Shown here in pieces: positions 62,901-64,000 of a stretch of DNA of 64,000 bases (position 1 is its first letter; the number at the start of each line of letters is the position of its first letter). The stretch covers positions 108,942 to 172,941 of the forward strand of contig JAIVFJ010000144.1 of the NCBI GenBank assembly GCA_025765615.1. Direction: 5' to 3'. The notes beneath the pieces were generated by a model. The model was given only the letters and a program-made list of their open reading frames with translations, was not told where the DNA came from and ran no database searches. A program made the position numbers and the translations under genes. This DNA comes from Zopfochytrium polystomum (lineage: Eukaryota; Chytridiomycota; Chytridiomycetes; Chytridiales; Chytridiaceae).

Positions 62901-64000
62901 AAGGGTATACACTTGTGTTGATCGAGTCCCTTGTTCCCGGTAAATTATCCCATCCAACAGGTGGCGGCGTGGATATTCCAGGGCAATACGTCCCGAACTG
63001 GTTCGTCTTGAAGAAGTACTTGCTCACATCGGTTCCGACGTAGTCACTCCATTGGTACCTCTGCATTCCGTAGCCCGTTGTAGTTGTAGCACCGACGTGA
63101 GTATTGACAATGTCATTGATCTTGAACACACGTCCGTACGCTGAAACGTAGGGGTTGTTCGTGTCGGTATAGCCGGCGAGTTCGAACCGCGAGAAGACCG
63201 CTTGCGCTGGGCAAGCAGCTGCCCAAACACGATGATGAAGAAGAGGATGAGGAGATTCATGAAAAGGACGATTACGCAAAGAGCCACTTTTTCGCGCCAT
63301 GCAATGCGTATATCCGGCCGCTTCATCTTGCCGCAAATCGAGAGGCAGCAGTCCGGAATCCACCACGTCAAACACCACGTCATGCACAACCATTTCCGCC
63401 TGGCTGGAGAGGAGCGCGGCTTCTTGACCTTCTTCGACAATGTGCCAGATTTGGTTATCGTACCACCAGCAGTCTTTCCAATGTTGCCCATTTCAATGTC
63501 TCCACCGCTCTCCACTCCTCGCGAAATGTGATGGTTCGGGAGAGTGGGAGATGCTGGGGCTGCGGCACCGCCACCGGGAACGTAACGGAACTCGCTGCCG
63601 TAGTGCGATTCGAGGTCGTCGTCTGCATGTGATGTCATACCGTCGTCAAAGTACCCCACCCCCCTTCAAGATCACTGGCATTCGACTCGAACTCGGAGGG
63701 CTCGTAGCCGCCGCTTCGGGACCCAGCGCGCGATCCACCGGAGGCAGACCCTGCTCGGCGGGCAGCTTTCTTCCTTGCACGTTTTTCCTCTTTGAGTGCA
63801 AGCTCGATGGTTCGGAGTTCGTCCTCCAGGGCTCGCCACGATTCTTCGGCGAGGAACACTCGGGTAGCCCCAACGGCCATTTCCTTCGATGTCCATTTCG
63901 AGGCAATCACGAATTCACGGCACATTGCTTTCGAGCCTCGTGAACTTTCGAGACGCATTGGTTCAACTATCACGCGGTAGCGAGTCTTAAAGTCGTCGAA
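59990..64000 (-). CDS. Myosin-motor chitin synthase (class V/VII type) with DEK_C domain, partial at right edge
   Basis: Exons 64,000-62,774, 62,701-62,596, 62,541-62,284, 62,235-62,130, 62,063-61,031, 60,979-60,871, 60,810-60,673 and 60,604-59,990. It begins inside the myosin-like region ([21 protein letters not shown]), followed by an acidic Ser/Gly linker, membrane segment [19 protein letters not shown], a cytochrome b5-like region ([15 protein letters not shown]) and a second span. Catalytic domain: [59 protein letters not shown] and [12 protein letters not shown]. Then C-terminal membrane spans, a Gly/Tyr-rich linker and DEK_C ([13 protein letters not shown]). It makes cell-wall chitin from UDP-GlcNAc at the plasma membrane. 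Single-base slips near 63,657 (G run) and 63,220 interrupt otherwise normal coding sequence, implying consensus errors. This gene anchors the fungal identity of the contig. Confidence 0.92.

Overview
The window looks like a contig from an early-diverging (zoosporic-type) fungus that carries a decayed, AT-rich endogenous DNA-virus segment. The fungal assignment rests on a myosin-motor/chitin synthase/DEK_C fusion gene at the right edge, short GT-AG introns in the host genes, a Plavaka-type CACTA transposon, a chromodomain Ty3/Gypsy retrotransposon and a eukaryotic tRNA-His. The viral assignment of the left 14 kb rests on very AT-rich, intron-poor, closely spaced small genes: a replicase whose C-terminal half is an S3H/D5-type helicase, an SF2 helicase, Dam-like adenine methyltransferases, a PD-(D/E)XK-like nuclease, proteins with a small CxH zinc motif plus F-box, an F-box/LRR-like protein, hairpin transcript ends and a shared upstream motif. 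Which viral lineage is involved (giant virus, virophage or polinton-like virus) cannot be settled by eye.

Layout. 1-14,010: viral block, split into methyltransferases and SF2 helicase (1-5.3 kb), nuclease and replicase (5.3-9.2 kb), a 1-kb non-coding repeat-rich stretch resembling a replication origin (9.17-10 kb), and a paralogous family of small genes (10.2-13.4 kb), ending in an F-box/LRR-like gene cut at about 14,010 where composition jumps to GC-rich host DNA. 14-24 kb: host DNA with a GC-rich uncharacterised gene, a minisatellite, a truncated TIR-NACHT gene and a TIR-kinase-LRR gene whose LRRs sit on tandem 84-nt exons. 24.2 kb: tRNA-His. 28-31.5 kb: Plavaka-like transposase. 33-34.3 kb: decayed ankyrin-like gene. 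34.6-38.6 kb: host membrane-protein gene next to a PIF/Harbinger-like two-gene transposon. 39.7-44.9 kb: LTR retrotransposon with heat-shock-element arrays in its LTRs. 44.87-45.24 kb: a second, isolated viral fragment (prim-pol primase). 45.9-54 kb: TPR gene, a Tnp2-type transposase and an uncharacterised gene. 54.5-64 kb: glutathione S-transferase, RBMS-like RNA-binding protein and the myosin-chitin synthase.

A caution applies throughout: single-base indels at homopolymers break both viral genes and clearly conserved host genes (chitin synthase, glutathione S-transferase). Many frameshifts may therefore be consensus errors of a long-read assembly and not decay. Truncations, the LTR insertion and the host junction are structural and are not explained that way.

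For the hunt, the strongest signals are the iteron plus 34-bp inverted-repeat cluster beside the replicase, the common promoter-like motif and common hairpin terminators of the small-gene family, the heat-shock-element array in the retrotransposon LTR, the prim-pol fragment on the far side of that retrotransposon, and the TIR-kinase-LRR gene with modular exons.
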